Assembly: GCA_033791545.1 (NCBI GenBank)
Contig: JASJGL010000157.1
Span: forward strand, 1 to 6,168
From: Antarcticimicrobium sp033791545
GTDB taxonomy: Bacteria; Pseudomonadota; Alphaproteobacteria; Rhodobacterales; Rhodobacteraceae
Direction: 5' to 3'
DNA: 6,168 bases
Part shown: positions 5,349 to 6,168 of the stretch, piece by piece
Position numbering within the stretch: the first letter of the stretch is position 1
Layout: every line of letters starts with the position of its first letter
Program-made: the position numbers and the translations under genes
The notes under the pieces: generated by a model
The model's input: only the letters and a program-made list of their open reading frames with translations
What the model was told of the DNA's origin: nothing
The model's database searches: none

Positions 5349-6168
5349 ATGTATCTGACCGTCCGAAATGTCACCAAACGCTATGGCCCCTTCACCGCAT
5401 TGGACGATGTGTCCATTTCGATTGAGAAGGGCGAGTTTGTGTGCCTGTTGGGCCCGAGCGGATGCGGCAAGACCACCTTGCTGCGGCTGATTGCCGGGCT
5501 GACCGATATCGACGAGGGCGAGGTGCTGCTGGAGGATCAATCCCTGTTGGGCCTGCCCGCGCGCAAGCGGGGGTTCGGGATCGTCTTTCAATCCTATTCG
5601 CTGTTTCCCAACATGACGGTCGCGGCCAATATCGGCTATGGGCTGAAGATCCGAAACGTGCCGTCAGAGCAGATTTCGGCGCGGGTGCGGGATCTTCTCG
5701 AGATGGTCAAGCTGCCGCAATTGGCCGACAAACTGCCCGGCCAGCTGTCGGGGGGCCAGCAACAGCGGATCGCGCTGGCCCGCGCCATTGCGGTGGACCC
5801 GCGCGCCTTGCTGCTTGATGAACCGCTCTCGGCGCTTGATGCCAAGGTCAGGGCCGAGTTGCGCGGCGAGATCCGACAGTTGCAGCGGGCGCTTGGCATC
5901 CCGACATTGATGGTGACCCACGATCAGGAAGAGGCGCTTGAACTGGCCGACAAGATCATTTGCATGAATCATGGCACGGTGGTGCAGACCGGAACGCCGG
6001 AAGAGCTGTACAATCACCCGGTGACTCGGTTCGTGGCGGATTTCATGGGCCGCAGCAACATCATCCCCACCGATCGGATCCGTGCGGTTCTGCCCGATCT
6101 GATGGCACGTCGACCGGATGGGCCGGACGAGGCCTATTCGGCCTGCATTCGTCCTGAAAAGATCGCGA
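5349..6168 (+). CDS. ABC transporter ATP-binding protein, probable AEP importer (cut by window edge)
   Basis: The first 273 residues of an ABC ATPase that would power import of the ligand of the binding protein encoded just upstream (the AepV/PhnT2 role). Seen in order: Walker A GPSGCGKT at 35-42, Q-loop Gln81 in VFQSY, signature LSGGQQQR at 133-140, Walker B ALLLDEP at 153-159, D-loop SALD at 161-164, and switch His191 in VTHDQEEA. The stretch GRSNIIPTDRI at 234-244 begins the C-terminal TOBE-like regulatory part, and CIRPEKI at 266-272 is its typical motif. All catalytic residues are present and the protein is cytoplasmic, membrane-associated through the permease. The ATG has only a weak GGAA about 10 bases upstream, fitting lower translation than the binding protein. 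The family is certain (polyamine/Fe/AEP-type importers look alike); the substrate is inferred from the neighbour. The permease should follow past the right edge. Confidence 0.9.
   Translation, partial: MYLTVRNVTKRYGPFTALDDVSISIEKGEFVCLLGPSGCGKTTLLRLIAGLTDIDEGEVLLEDQSLLGLPARKRGFGIVFQSYSLFPNMTVAANIGYGLKIRNVPSEQISARVRDLLEMVKLPQLADKLPGQLSGGQQQRIALARAIAVDPRALLLDEPLSALDAKVRAELRGEIRQLQRALGIPTLMVTHDQEEALELADKIICMNHGTVVQTGTPEELYNHPVTRFVADFMGRSNIIPTDRIRAVLPDLMARRPDGPDEAYSACIRPEKIA

Noticed and set aside
4631..5377. Minus-strand frame of 248 codons across the AEP binding-protein gene
   Set aside because: Arg-rich shadow frame opposite a gene with signal peptide and family motifs.

Overview
This 6.2-kb window is protein-coding bacterial DNA. 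High G+C, strong G/C preference at third codon positions, Tat- and Sec-exported ABC binding proteins and the gene families present all suggest an alphaproteobacterium, most likely of the Rhodobacterales/Roseobacter type. The taxonomic call is inference: there is no rRNA or other marker gene. I see no mobile element, tRNA, rRNA or CRISPR array.

Layout. Four genes read leftward (minus strand), in transcription order: a HisN-type inositol-monophosphatase-family phosphatase (3223-4014), a CodA-family cytosine deaminase (1734-3026), a BMP-family ABC-transporter binding protein with a Tat signal (574-1563), and the N-terminal part of an amidase-signature hydrolase cut by the left window edge (1-527). 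Two genes read rightward from a shared 214-bp divergent intergenic region: a 2-aminoethylphosphonate (AEP) binding protein of the AepX/PhnS2 type (4229-5236) and its ABC ATPase, cut by the right window edge (5349-6168). The AEP permease is expected just beyond the right edge.

How the genes may work together. The left block looks like nucleobase or nucleoside scavenging: BMP proteins commonly bind nucleosides, the deaminase acts on a pyrimidine base, and the amidase could cleave a downstream amide or ureido product. The right block imports the phosphonate AEP as a source of N, P and C. The two blocks are divergent and need not be co-regulated, but both fit scavenging of N- and P-containing organic matter.

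Main points of interest. (1) The deaminase keeps every CodA metal and catalytic residue, but Cys310 replaces the substrate-discriminating Asp314 of E. coli CodA. Loss of that Asp is the hallmark used to find bacterial 5-methylcytosine deaminases, so a 5-methylcytosine-to-thymine activity is plausible. (2) The leader of the deaminase gene holds overlapping dyads that could form mutually exclusive RNA hairpins. (3) Two consecutive hairpins separate the AEP binding-protein gene from its ATPase gene. (4) The spacer upstream of the BMP gene holds several dyads, and shares a nine-base TTGACAGCC with the deaminase leader. No clearly new multi-gene system is visible; the families are known, and what is new would be substrate specificity and regulation.
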